Shown in pieces: positions 24,078 through 32,122 of a stretch of 64,000 bases of DNA; position 1 is the first letter of the stretch; every line of letters starts with the position of its first letter. Origin of the DNA: VRUE01 sp963697805 (GTDB taxonomy: Bacteria > Actinomycetota > Thermoleophilia > Solirubrobacterales > 70-9). The notes under the pieces were generated by a model. That model did not search any database, was not told the origin of the DNA, and saw nothing but the letters and a program-made list of their open reading frames with translations. The position numbers and the translations under genes are program-made. The stretch spans positions 186,001 to 250,000 of the forward strand of contig CAVOPB010000001.1 in the NCBI GenBank assembly GCA_963697805.1, read 5' to 3'.

Positions 24078-25957
24078 CCTTCTTCGCCGCCTTCGCTTTC
24101 GGAGCCTTCTTCAGACCCTCCCGAGAGCTCCTTCGCGAAATACGCTTCCAGGATCCGCCTTGCTGCGGGCGCCGCCGCTTCGGCGCCGAACCCGCCTTCC
24201 TCCATCGTCACGAAGGTGACGATACGCGGATCCGGATAGGGGGCGAGGACTCCATACCAGGACTGGTCTTCATACGGGGGCCGCTGCGCGGTCCCGGTCT
24301 TGCCCGCGACGGGGATCGGGAAGCTGCCGAAGACGTCGAACGAGGTGCCGCCGCCATTCTGGGCCGCATCGTGGAGCCCTTCGAGGATGTCTTCGCGATA
24401 TTCGGCGTCAATCTGGACGTGGCGACGGGGCCCGGGGTCGAATTCCTTCAGCACCCGGCCCGCCGCGTCATCGATCTGGAGCCCGACGTGCGGGGTGACG
24501 ACCGTCCCGCCGTTCGCGATCGCCGCGTAGGCGCCCGCCATCTGCAGCGGGTTGGTCTGGAGGTCACCCTGTCCGGTCGCGAGCTGGACGTTGTCGCCGG
24601 CGGACCACGGCCGTTCGGTTTCGCCTTCCTTGTAGAGCTGGTTGCGCCACGGCTGGGAGGGCAGCAGCCCATCCGCCGCGCCGGGCAGGTCGATTCCGGT
24701 AGGCCGGCCGATGCCGAGGGCGTGCGCCCAGTGCTGCAGCTGGCCGTCATCCCACATCCGCAGGCCAAGCGTGTAGAAGAAGACGTCCGAGGACACTTCG
24801 AGCGCCGAGACCAGGCTGACCGAGCCGTTGGCCGCTTCGCCGGCATTTGTGAAGACCTGTTCGCCGACGGTCAGCTGGCCGGGGTCGTAGATCACTTCTT
24901 CGGGAGTCACGTTGCCGCTTTCGAGCGCCGCGATCGCGGTGATCGGCTTGAACGTCGACCCGGTCGGATAGAGGCCGGCGATCGCGCGGTCGGTCAGCGG
25001 GGCCAGGATTTCGTCGTTGTAGAGGTCGTCGACCTGGGCCTGGGTCATCGGTTTCGTGAAGACCGAGGGTTCGAAGGTCGGGTAGGACCCCATCGCGATG
25101 ATTTCGCCGGTGTGGACGTCCATCGTGATGAACCCGCCGCGCAGCCCGAACGACGCCATCGCCGCTTCGCCGGCTTCCTGGACCGAGTCGTTGATCGAGA
25201 GTTTCAGGTTGTCGCCGGGGACCGGCGGCTGCGAGAGGAGCTGCCCACCCGGCGTCGGCTGCCCGAACGCGTCGACCTGGATTTTCGTCAGGCCCGCCGT
25301 GCCCCGCAGATAGCGGTCGTAGGTGTCCTCGACGCCGTCCTGGCCGACGATGTCGCCGGGCTCGAGTCCCTTGTACCGAGGTTCGGAGAGCTGTTCCTTG
25401 GTGACCTCGCCGGTCTGGCCGAGGATGTGGGCGGCCAGCGTCCCGTTCGGATAGTTGCGGACGAAGACGCGTTGCACGCTGACCCCCGGGAACAGGCGCT
25501 GGTTCTCTTCGAGGTAGTAGACGAGGTAGTGGCCGACGTCGCGACGGACCGTGACCGGCGCCCCGGGGGACGCCACCGCGCCTTCATGGATCAATTCCCG
25601 GACCCGGTCGGGCTTTGAATGGGTCAGCTCGGCGAGCTGGTTGATCTCCCGCAGCCTCCTATCTTCTTCGGGGGGCAGCTTGTTGGGGTCGACCTGGAGC
25701 GCGAGGCTGGTCCTGTTGTCGACCATCACCTTGCCGGTGCGGTCGAGGATCGATCCGCGCGGAGCGCTGACCCGGAACTCGCGGGTCCGGTTGTTCCTCG
25801 CCTCCGCCAGGTATTCGTTGCCGTTGAGGACCTGCAGGAACCAGAGCCGGAAGAAGAGGACCACGAAGAGGGCCAGGGCGACGCCGCCGAACAGCGCCAA
25901 CCGCAGCGCCAGGCGGTTGTTCATCGGCGGGCCGCGTTCCTCGGAGCGCAGGTACAT
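24074..25957 (-). CDS. mrdA: Penicillin-binding protein 2 (elongasome transpeptidase)
   Basis: 627 residues. It has a short cytoplasmic head, one membrane helix (about 18-40) and a PBP dimerization domain starting near SAPRGSILDR. The transpeptidase domain carries STFK (catalytic Ser about 334), an SSD motif in EVSSDVFFY and KTGT at about 553. It cross-links glycan strands made by RodA. An ATG at codon 12 is an alternative start. Coding uses clearly more GAA than most neighbours. It lies in the mreB-C-D-mrdA-rodA order. Confidence 0.95.
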   Translation of the reverse strand: MYLRSEERGPPMNNRLALRLALFGGVALALFVVLFFRLWFLQVLNGNEYLAEARNNRTREFRVSAPRGSILDRTGKVMVDNRTSLALQVDPNKLPPEEDRRLREINQLAELTHSKPDRVRELIHEGAVASPGAPVTVRRDVGHYLVYYLEENQRLFPGVSVQRVFVRNYPNGTLAAHILGQTGEVTKEQLSEPRYKGLEPGDIVGQDGVEDTYDRYLRGTAGLTKIQVDAFGQPTPGGQLLSQPPVPGDNLKLSINDSVQEAGEAAMASFGLRGGFITMDVHTGEIIAMGSYPTFEPSVFTKPMTQAQVDDLYNDEILAPLTDRAIAGLYPTGSTFKPITAIAALESGNVTPEEVIYDPGQLTVGEQVFTNAGEAANGSVSLVSALEVSSDVFFYTLGLRMWDDGQLQHWAHALGIGRPTGIDLPGAADGLLPSQPWRNQLYKEGETERPWSAGDNVQLATGQGDLQTNPLQMAGAYAAIANGGTVVTPHVGLQIDDAAGRVLKEFDPGPRRHVQIDAEYREDILEGLHDAAQNGGGTSFDVFGSFPIPVAGKTGTAQRPPYEDQSWYGVLAPYPDPRIVTFVTMEEGGFGAEAAAPAARRILEAYFAKELSGGSEEGSESEGGEEG

Positions 25958-25961
25958 CTGC

Positions 25962-26510
25962 TCAGGCCCCCAGGAAGGTCGGCTGGCGGCGGCGCTCGAC
26001 CCGCGGCTCGTCGACCAGCGCCGAGCGCAGGGCGAATCGCATCCCGTAGTAGAGCGGCCAGCCGAGGAAGAAGGCGTAGATGCTCTTCAGCAGGGTGTCG
26101 CGTAGGACCAGGGCGCTGATCGGGGCGTCGATGCCAAGAGTGATTTCGATCAGCGCGAACCCGACCTCGGCGGCCAGCGTCAGCCCCATGCAGAGCAGCG
26201 GCGGAACCAGCGCGCTGTGGATCTCGAAGCGTTCGCGGAAGAGTCCGGCGACGTAGCCGATGCCGAGCAGCACCAGCGAGGTCACTCCGAGCGTCCCCGC
26301 CACCAGGCAGTCGACGAGGAAGCCGATCGAGAACCCGGTGACGGCGCCGGTCATGCTCCCCCCGAGCAGGCCGAGGACGACGACGAACGCCGGCAGGATG
26401 TCGGGGCTTGTATTGAGGAAGGTCACGCGGGAGAAGAAGGAGAGCTGGAGCAGCACGATCAGGATCGCGATCGCGACGAGGCGGGCGAGGATCTTCGGGG
26501 TCACGATCAC
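25962..26510 (-). CDS. mreD: Rod shape-determining protein MreD
   Basis: A 182-residue protein with five or six membrane helices and the MreD pattern LNTSPDILPAFVVVLGLLGG followed by GAVTGFSIGFLVDCLVAGTLG. It is an inner-membrane part of the elongasome that links MreC with RodA/PBP2. The GTG start overlaps the mreC stop as GTGA (26507-26510). The basic C-terminus (VERRRQPTF) lies just before mrdA. Confidence 0.92.
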   Translation of the reverse strand: MIVTPKILARLVAIAILIVLLQLSFFSRVTFLNTSPDILPAFVVVLGLLGGSMTGAVTGFSIGFLVDCLVAGTLGVTSLVLLGIGYVAGLFRERFEIHSALVPPLLCMGLTLAAEVGFALIEITLGIDAPISALVLRDTLLKSIYAFFLGWPLYYGMRFALRSALVDEPRVERRRQPTFLGA

Positions 26511-27358
26511 TGGCGGGGCCCCCCGGTCAGCACCTGCACGAGGTCCAGGTTTGCGAGATCCGCGAATGGTCGCACGTGGACCTGTTGGCTAGCCTCCTGC
26601 TCGACAACCGAGGCCTTGACGACGTCGCCGACCGGTATCCCGGGCGGGAACAGCGATGCCAGGCCCTGGGCGCGCCAGCCGGAGGTGACGACGGTCTGGC
26701 CGACCCCCACGGTCTTGGTCGAGTTGATGAAGTCGAGGACAAGGTCCTCGGGGTCGCCGACGGAGGGCCTGATGACGCCCTGGACGCCGTCGGGGAGAAC
26801 CTTCGCCGAGACCGCGCTCGTGTGGTCGGTGATCAGGTTCACGTCGGAGGAATTCGGCTGGACCGCTGATATCTCGCCGACCAGCCCGTCACCGCTGATC
26901 ACCGGGTCATCGACGACGACCCCGTCGCCGCTGCCGAGGTCGATCGTCACCGACGAGTGCCAGACCGTCGGCGAGCGGGCGATCACCCTGCCGGTCACCG
27001 GGTTGAATGCGGATGTGGCGATCACCGGGTCGCGGTCGAGCTGGAGCAGCTTCCGCAGCTGCGCGTTTTCCTGGAGCGCCTCCTGCCCGGCCACCGCCTG
27101 GACTCGGACCGTCGCCAGTTCGTCCTTGAGGCGGCCGTTTTCGCCGCGCGCGTTGAAGGTCTTGTCGAACCACCCGACCAGGTCGCGGGCGGGCTTCAGC
27201 GCCCTGTCGGCGACCCCCTCGAGCGGGCTGAAGACCGTGCTGACGCCGTCCTGGATACTGCCCGAGCCCTGACCGTAGGAGATCGTCAGAAGCAGGAACG
27301 AGCCGAGAATCAGGAGCGTCAGTACCGCCCTACGGCGGCGAACTTGCTTGCGATACAC
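26507..27358 (-). CDS. mreC: Rod shape-determining protein MreC
   Basis: 283 residues. A basic N-terminus (YRKQVRRRRAV) and one membrane helix (about 12-28) precede a coiled coil (about 60-95) and the double beta-barrel MreC domain. That domain contains PVTGRVIARSPTVWHSSVTI and GVGQTVVTSGWRAQGLASLF. It forms filaments outside the membrane that activate PBP2. Start GTG at 27358, 35 bases after mreB. Confidence 0.94.
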   Translation of the reverse strand: MYRKQVRRRRAVLTLLILGSFLLLTISYGQGSGSIQDGVSTVFSPLEGVADRALKPARDLVGWFDKTFNARGENGRLKDELATVRVQAVAGQEALQENAQLRKLLQLDRDPVIATSAFNPVTGRVIARSPTVWHSSVTIDLGSGDGVVVDDPVISGDGLVGEISAVQPNSSDVNLITDHTSAVSAKVLPDGVQGVIRPSVGDPEDLVLDFINSTKTVGVGQTVVTSGWRAQGLASLFPPGIPVGDVVKASVVEQEASQQVHVRPFADLANLDLVQVLTGGPRQ

Positions 27359-27393
27359 GAAGTGGCCCTAAGTCCGTTGATTGCGGGCGACCG

Positions 27394-28443
<1,050 letters not shown>

Positions 28444-28447
28444 GCGG

Positions 28448-28470
28448 TGATGGTGAAGCTTCGACCATCA
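28448..28470. promoter_or_regulatory. Palindrome in the mreB leader
   Basis: TGATGGT (28448-28454) and ACCATCA (28464-28470) are perfect inverted repeats around GAAGCTTC. They lie 5 to 27 bases upstream of the mreB ATG, where a ribosome binding site would be expected. It may be an operator or a leader hairpin. TTGCAG further upstream is a weak -35 candidate. Confidence 0.4.
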
Positions 28471-28499
28471 TCCCAGATGCGGGATAAATGCCCTGCAAC

Positions 28500-29048
28500 T
28501 CAGGGCGAGCGAAACAATTCCGGCGCGAGCTCGAACAGCAGGCCGACCGGCAGGCCGACCACATTCGAGACGCTTCCCTCGATCCGGGCCACCAGGGTCG
28601 ACCCGAGGGTCTGGATCGCGTACCCGCCCGAACGGCCGCGCCACTCCCCGAACTCGACGTAGCGCTCCTTCTCGGCCTCCGCGAGCGCCCGGAACTCGAC
28701 CGTCGTCCGCTCGAGGCCCGATCTCTCCTCGCCATCGGCGAGCACGACGAGCCCGCTGACGACCTCATGAGGGTGCCCGGAGAGCAGGTCCAGGTAACGG
28801 CGGGCCTCGTCGGCGTCCGCGGGTTTGCCGAGCGCCCGTCCATCGATGACGACGTCGGTGTCGCAGGCGATCACCAGACCCGCGGCCCCGATCGCGGCGG
28901 CCTTGCGGCGGGCGTTCTCGACGACCTCCTCGTCGGGCTCGCCGCCGCTCAGCTCCTCGACCCCGGGGACGATCACCTCGAACCGGACCCCGAGCTTCTC
29001 GAGGATCTCCCGCCGCTGCAGGGAGCCGGATGCGAGCGTGACCCTCAG
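28500..29048 (-). CDS. maf: Maf-family nucleoside triphosphate pyrophosphatase, apparent CTG start
   Basis: About 182 residues. The essential Maf N-terminus LASGSLQRREILEKLGV (the usual SGSPxRR has Pro changed to Leu) is encoded but has no ATG, GTG or TTG before it. The only plausible initiator is CTG at 29046-29048, which overlaps the ndk stop as CTGA. The rest is standard: ACDTDVVIDGRALGKP with the catalytic Asp, and the C-terminal SNVVGLPVGLL. It hydrolyses modified or non-canonical NTPs. A start at the first canonical codon (GTG 28976) would delete the substrate loop. Confidence 0.85.
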   Translation of the reverse strand: MRVTLASGSLQRREILEKLGVRFEVIVPGVEELSGGEPDEEVVENARRKAAAIGAAGLVIACDTDVVIDGRALGKPADADEARRYLDLLSGHPHEVVSGLVVLADGEERSGLERTTVEFRALAEAEKERYVEFGEWRGRSGGYAIQTLGSTLVARIEGSVSNVVGLPVGLLFELAPELFRSP

Positions 29049-29452
29049 GACAGCTCTGGGAACCAGATCCCGATCTCGCGCTCGGCCGACTCGTCGGAGT
29101 CGGAGCCGTGGACCATGTTGAAGGTCACCTCGAGCGCGAAGTCGCCACGGATCGAGCCGGGAGCCGCCTCCACCGGGTTGGTGGCGCCGATCATCTGGCG
29201 CGCGGCCGGAACCGCTTCGGATCCCTCGAGGACCATCGTCACCAGCGGCCCGCCGGTGATGAAGGAGACGAGCTCGCCGAAGAACGGCTTCTCGGCGTGC
29301 TCGGCGTAGTGGACGTTGGCGATCTCCTCGTCGGCCTGCATCAACTTCAGAGCCTTGATCCGCAGTCCCTTGCGCTCGAAGCGGGCGATCACCTCGCCGG
29401 TCAGGGCGCGCTCGAAGGCGTCAGGCTTGACGAGGATCAGGGTCCGGCTCAC
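29045..29452 (-). CDS. ndk: Nucleoside diphosphate kinase
   Basis: 135 residues from GTG at 29450-29452, preceded by AAAGGAG with good spacing. SRTLILVKPDAFERALTGEV opens the fold. The phospho-acceptor histidine lies in FNMVHGSDS near residue 116, followed by the C-terminal EIGIWFPELS. It balances NTP and dNTP pools. It overlaps the end of the zinc-ribbon gene by 32 bases and its stop overlaps the maf initiator. Confidence 0.97.
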   Translation of the reverse strand: MSRTLILVKPDAFERALTGEVIARFERKGLRIKALKLMQADEEIANVHYAEHAEKPFFGELVSFITGGPLVTMVLEGSEAVPAARQMIGATNPVEAAPGSIRGDFALEVTFNMVHGSDSDESAEREIGIWFPELS

Positions 29453-30047
29453 GTTCTGGGCTCCTTTGGGGTCGTTGTTGGGCTGGCGGCCCCTGGCTGG
29501 CGCCGGCCGCGGGCTCCGCCGCGGCGGGGGCTTTATTCCGGCGTGGCGCGGCCTGGCGTTTGGAGCCGGACGCGCCGGCCGCGCGTTTGGCGGGCCGCTC
29601 GCGTGAGCGGACCGGCGTCTCGCAGTAGGGGCAGAGCGACCAGCGGGGATCGACCGGCTTGCCGCAGCTCGTGCAGGGGTTCTTGAGCCGGCGCTGGCAG
29701 CGGGGGCAGCGCAGGTAGCTGCGCTCGATCGGGAATTCACATTGCGGACAGGAGCTCTCCTCCAGTTGGCGGACCCGCAGCTCGGCGGCTTTGATCTCGA
29801 GCTCGCGCTCGTGGGCGTCCTCGAGGAACTCGGGCGGACGAAGGATCGCGTAGACAGCGGTGCCGATGTAGGGAATGAACGAGGCGACCGTCGCGCAGGC
29901 GACAAGGAACGGGTCGGAGACGCGGCGGCGGGCGTCGAGGAAGGTGAACACGATCAGCGCCAGCCAGACGACGACCAGCATCAGGATGAGCAGGTTCACG
30001 ACCAGGTTGAGGCCGTCGTTGCTGATGCCGAAGATCGCTGTCGTCAT
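29421..30047 (-). CDS. Membrane protein with double zinc ribbon
   Basis: 208 residues. Two membrane helices (about 12-36 and 47-68) are followed by a short coiled segment. A double zinc ribbon then comes with four CxxC knuckles (CPQC, CPRC, CTSC, CPYC, about 98-145). A long basic, Pro/Ala-rich disordered tail ends the protein. The ribbons probably mediate protein or nucleic-acid contacts at the membrane; no function is known. The tail overlaps the ndk start by 32 bases. Confidence 0.7.
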   Translation of the reverse strand: MTTAIFGISNDGLNLVVNLLILMLVVVWLALIVFTFLDARRRVSDPFLVACATVASFIPYIGTAVYAILRPPEFLEDAHERELEIKAAELRVRQLEESSCPQCEFPIERSYLRCPRCQRRLKNPCTSCGKPVDPRWSLCPYCETPVRSRERPAKRAAGASGSKRQAAPRRNKAPAAAEPAAGASQGPPAQQRPQRSPEREPDPDPRQA

Positions 30048-30114
30048 GGTCTGGGGCTCGCCGGAGGGGGCGGTGAGTCTACTTCGCCGCTGATGCCGCT
30101 AAACCTGTCCAAAA

Positions 30115-30237
30115 TCAGAGAAAGAGCCTGCCGAAGAGGAATCCGAGGCCGAAAAAGATCAGGATCACGGCCGCGACCACGGCCGCGACCAGAGCCATCA
30201 TCGAGAGCAGTTCGCTGCCGGCGCTCTTAGAGCTCAT
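30115..30237 (-). CDS. Small single-span membrane protein (40 residues)
   Basis: ATG at 30235-30237 to TGA at 30115. The start reads MSSKSAGSELLSMMALVAA, followed by a strongly hydrophobic run rich in V, A, I, L and F and the end GRLFL. One membrane helix covers about residues 13-36. GGGGGTGAT lies about 8 bases upstream as ribosome binding site. The high third-position GC fits a real gene. Function unknown. It lies between the lipoprotein gene and the zinc-ribbon gene, same strand. Confidence 0.6.
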   Translation of the reverse strand: MSSKSAGSELLSMMALVAAVVAAVILIFFGLGFLFGRLFL

Positions 30238-30316
30238 GCCGAATCACCCCCGGAATCGTCGCACGTTCGAGACGCACCCGACAACAACGACCAACGGAAT
30301 GCCAGCGCAGCTTCGT

Positions 30317-30359
30317 GCGGTCGAGGTTAGGACCGCTATGCGGTCCTAACCTCGACCGC
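30317..30359. terminator. Perfect 20-base-pair hairpin after the lipoprotein gene
   Basis: The arms 30317-30336 and 30340-30359 are exact reverse complements (GCGGTCGAGGTTAGGACCGC) with a three-base loop TAT. The hairpin starts one base after the stop of the lipoprotein gene on the minus strand. No T-run follows. It probably ends the valS-folC-lipoprotein message or protects its 3' end. Confidence 0.75.
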
Positions 30360-30360
30360 T

Positions 30361-30858
30361 TCACCATTTGGTCCGGGAGTCGAGCCTTCCGTCGACGAAT
30401 CTGAGCTCCCAGGGACCGTAAGAGAGAATCCTGAAGGTCGTCGGCTCCGATCCCGGTTCGTACTGAAGCGACCGGCTTTCGGGTTGGCCGAGCACCGTTT
30501 CGGCGGCGGCCATCGTCACTCCGGGGTGCAGCCGGCGAACCCGGGCGTCGGTCGCCGGCGAGGAGCGGCGTTGATCGAATGCGAATCGCTTTTGCGCCAT
30601 TTCGAATCCCTGCTCCGTGAAGACCAGCTGCCAGAGGCCATATTGAAAGAGCACCTCTTCGTCGACGACAGTTTCCGAAAGCGGCTGACCGAGCCGCGAT
30701 TCGACCGTGGTACTTGAGATCCCGGGCCCGAGCGACATGACCTCCCGATCCAGAGCCCGGCCGGTTGGAGCCTGGGGTAGTTCGCCATCGCCGCCGCAGC
30801 CTGTTGGGGCGAGGGCGATGACGACCATGCCGAGCGCGATCGTGAGGCGGGACCTCAC
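30361..30858 (-). CDS. Lipoprotein with two BamE/SmpA-like repeats
   Basis: 165 residues. A signal peptide with lipobox LAPTGCGG (Cys about 21) predicts a lipid-anchored surface protein. Two similar segments follow: LGPGISSTTVESRLGQP (about 42-58) and LHPGVTMAAAETVLGQP (about 109-125). Each is followed by a strand pair (YGLWQLVF and YGPWELRFVDG). The pattern GxTxxxVxxxLGxP is that of the small BamE/SmpA fold, here duplicated. Its partner is unknown. The GTG overlaps the folC stop (GTGA). Confidence 0.65.
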   Translation of the reverse strand: MRSRLTIALGMVVIALAPTGCGGDGELPQAPTGRALDREVMSLGPGISSTTVESRLGQPLSETVVDEEVLFQYGLWQLVFTEQGFEMAQKRFAFDQRRSSPATDARVRRLHPGVTMAAAETVLGQPESRSLQYEPGSEPTTFRILSYGPWELRFVDGRLDSRTKW

Positions 30859-32054
30859 CGCCCTGACGGCCCCTCGGGATTGGCGATAGCGGCCCGGGCC
30901 GGCGCCAGCAGGTAATGCGAGCCGGTGACGAGGAGGATGCCGTCGGCCGACGCCGCTGCGAGCTCGCGCGCCCGCGACAGGGCGTCGGCGAAGCGCGGCT
31001 CGGCCTCGGCCTCGAGGCCCTCGGCAAGGCAGATCCGCGCGAGGTCCCCGGCGCGGTGCGCGGCGGCCCCCGGCCGGCCCTGGGAGCGCAGGGTCTCGAC
31101 CGGTATCTCGGAGCAGACGACCCGCTCGAGCACCGGGGCCAGGGCGGCGATCGCGCCGGCGGCGTCCTTGTCGGCGAGCATCGCCAGGCAGGCGGTGACC
31201 GGCCCGCCGCCCGCAACCTCGGGGATCGCCTCGGCCAGCGCCACGGCGGCGTCGACGTTATGGGCCGCGTCCAGGTAGGTGAGCGGCGCCTCCCCGACCC
31301 GCTCGAGCCTGCCGGGCACCGTCAGCCCCGCAGCGACCGCGGCGACGAGCTTCGGGTCCAGCGGTCCGTGGAACGCCTCGGCTACGGCGCAGGCGAGGGC
31401 GAAGTTGCGGCGCTGGAACTGGCCCCGAGCCCCGAGCCTGATCCCCTTACCGGGGTCCTCGGGGGCGATGACCACCTCGGCGCCGCGTCCGGCGGCGGTC
31501 CGCTCGGCCAGATCGCGCACCGCCTCGGAGACCCGCCCGAGGACCAGCGTCGAGTGATCGCGGAGCACGGCAAGCTTCTCGGCGGCGATCTCCTCCTCGG
31601 TCTCACCGAGCCACTCGGTGTGGTCGAGGCCGACCGAGGTCAGGGCGGTCACCCGCGAGGGGATCGTGTTGGTCGCGTCGAGCCTCCCCCCCAGCCCGGC
31701 CTCGATCACCCCGACGCCGACCCTGGCCGCGGCGAGGGCGACGAACCCGGCCGCGGTCGCGACCTCGAACTGGGTCACCGCTTCCCCGCTGCTGCGAGCG
31801 ACGACCTCGGCCGCCTCGGCAGCGCGACTGACCGCGGCCGCGAACTCGGCCGGTCCGATCTCGGCGCCGCGGATCACGATCCGCTCCGACCAGCGGTCGA
31901 GATGCGGCGAGACCATCGCGCCGGCGGCGACGCCATGGGCTTCGAGCAACGCCGCGGTCATCCTCGTCACCGAGGACTTGCCGTTGGTGCCGACCACATG
32001 GATCGAGGCGAAGCGATGCTGGGGCATCCCCAGCAGCGCGTTCAGACGGTGCAT
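30855..32054 (-). CDS. folC: Folylpolyglutamate synthase / dihydrofolate synthase
   Basis: Mur-ligase family. The P-loop is HVVGTNGKSSVTRMTAALLE, the folate-binding MVSPHLDRWSERI follows, then GLGGRLDATNT and the C-terminal domain. It adds glutamate to folates. From the first canonical start (ATG 32054) the protein has 399 residues. However, the 24 codons before it encode family-like sequence (EAYLDSLEPIGWRLGLER) with no ATG, GTG or TTG. The frame could begin at ATA 32124-32126, which overlaps the valS stop as ATAA and would give 423 residues. The valS-folC order is common. Confidence 0.92.
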   Translation of the reverse strand: MHRLNALLGMPQHRFASIHVVGTNGKSSVTRMTAALLEAHGVAAGAMVSPHLDRWSERIVIRGAEIGPAEFAAAVSRAAEAAEVVARSSGEAVTQFEVATAAGFVALAAARVGVGVIEAGLGGRLDATNTIPSRVTALTSVGLDHTEWLGETEEEIAAEKLAVLRDHSTLVLGRVSEAVRDLAERTAAGRGAEVVIAPEDPGKGIRLGARGQFQRRNFALACAVAEAFHGPLDPKLVAAVAAGLTVPGRLERVGEAPLTYLDAAHNVDAAVALAEAIPEVAGGGPVTACLAMLADKDAAGAIAALAPVLERVVCSEIPVETLRSQGRPGAAAHRAGDLARICLAEGLEAEAEPRFADALSRARELAAASADGILLVTGSHYLLAPARAAIANPEGPSGR

Positions 32055-32122
32055 CCGCTCGAGCCCGAGCCTCCACCCGATCGGCTCGAGCGAGTCGAGG
32101 TAGGCCTCGGGGCCCTCCGCGG

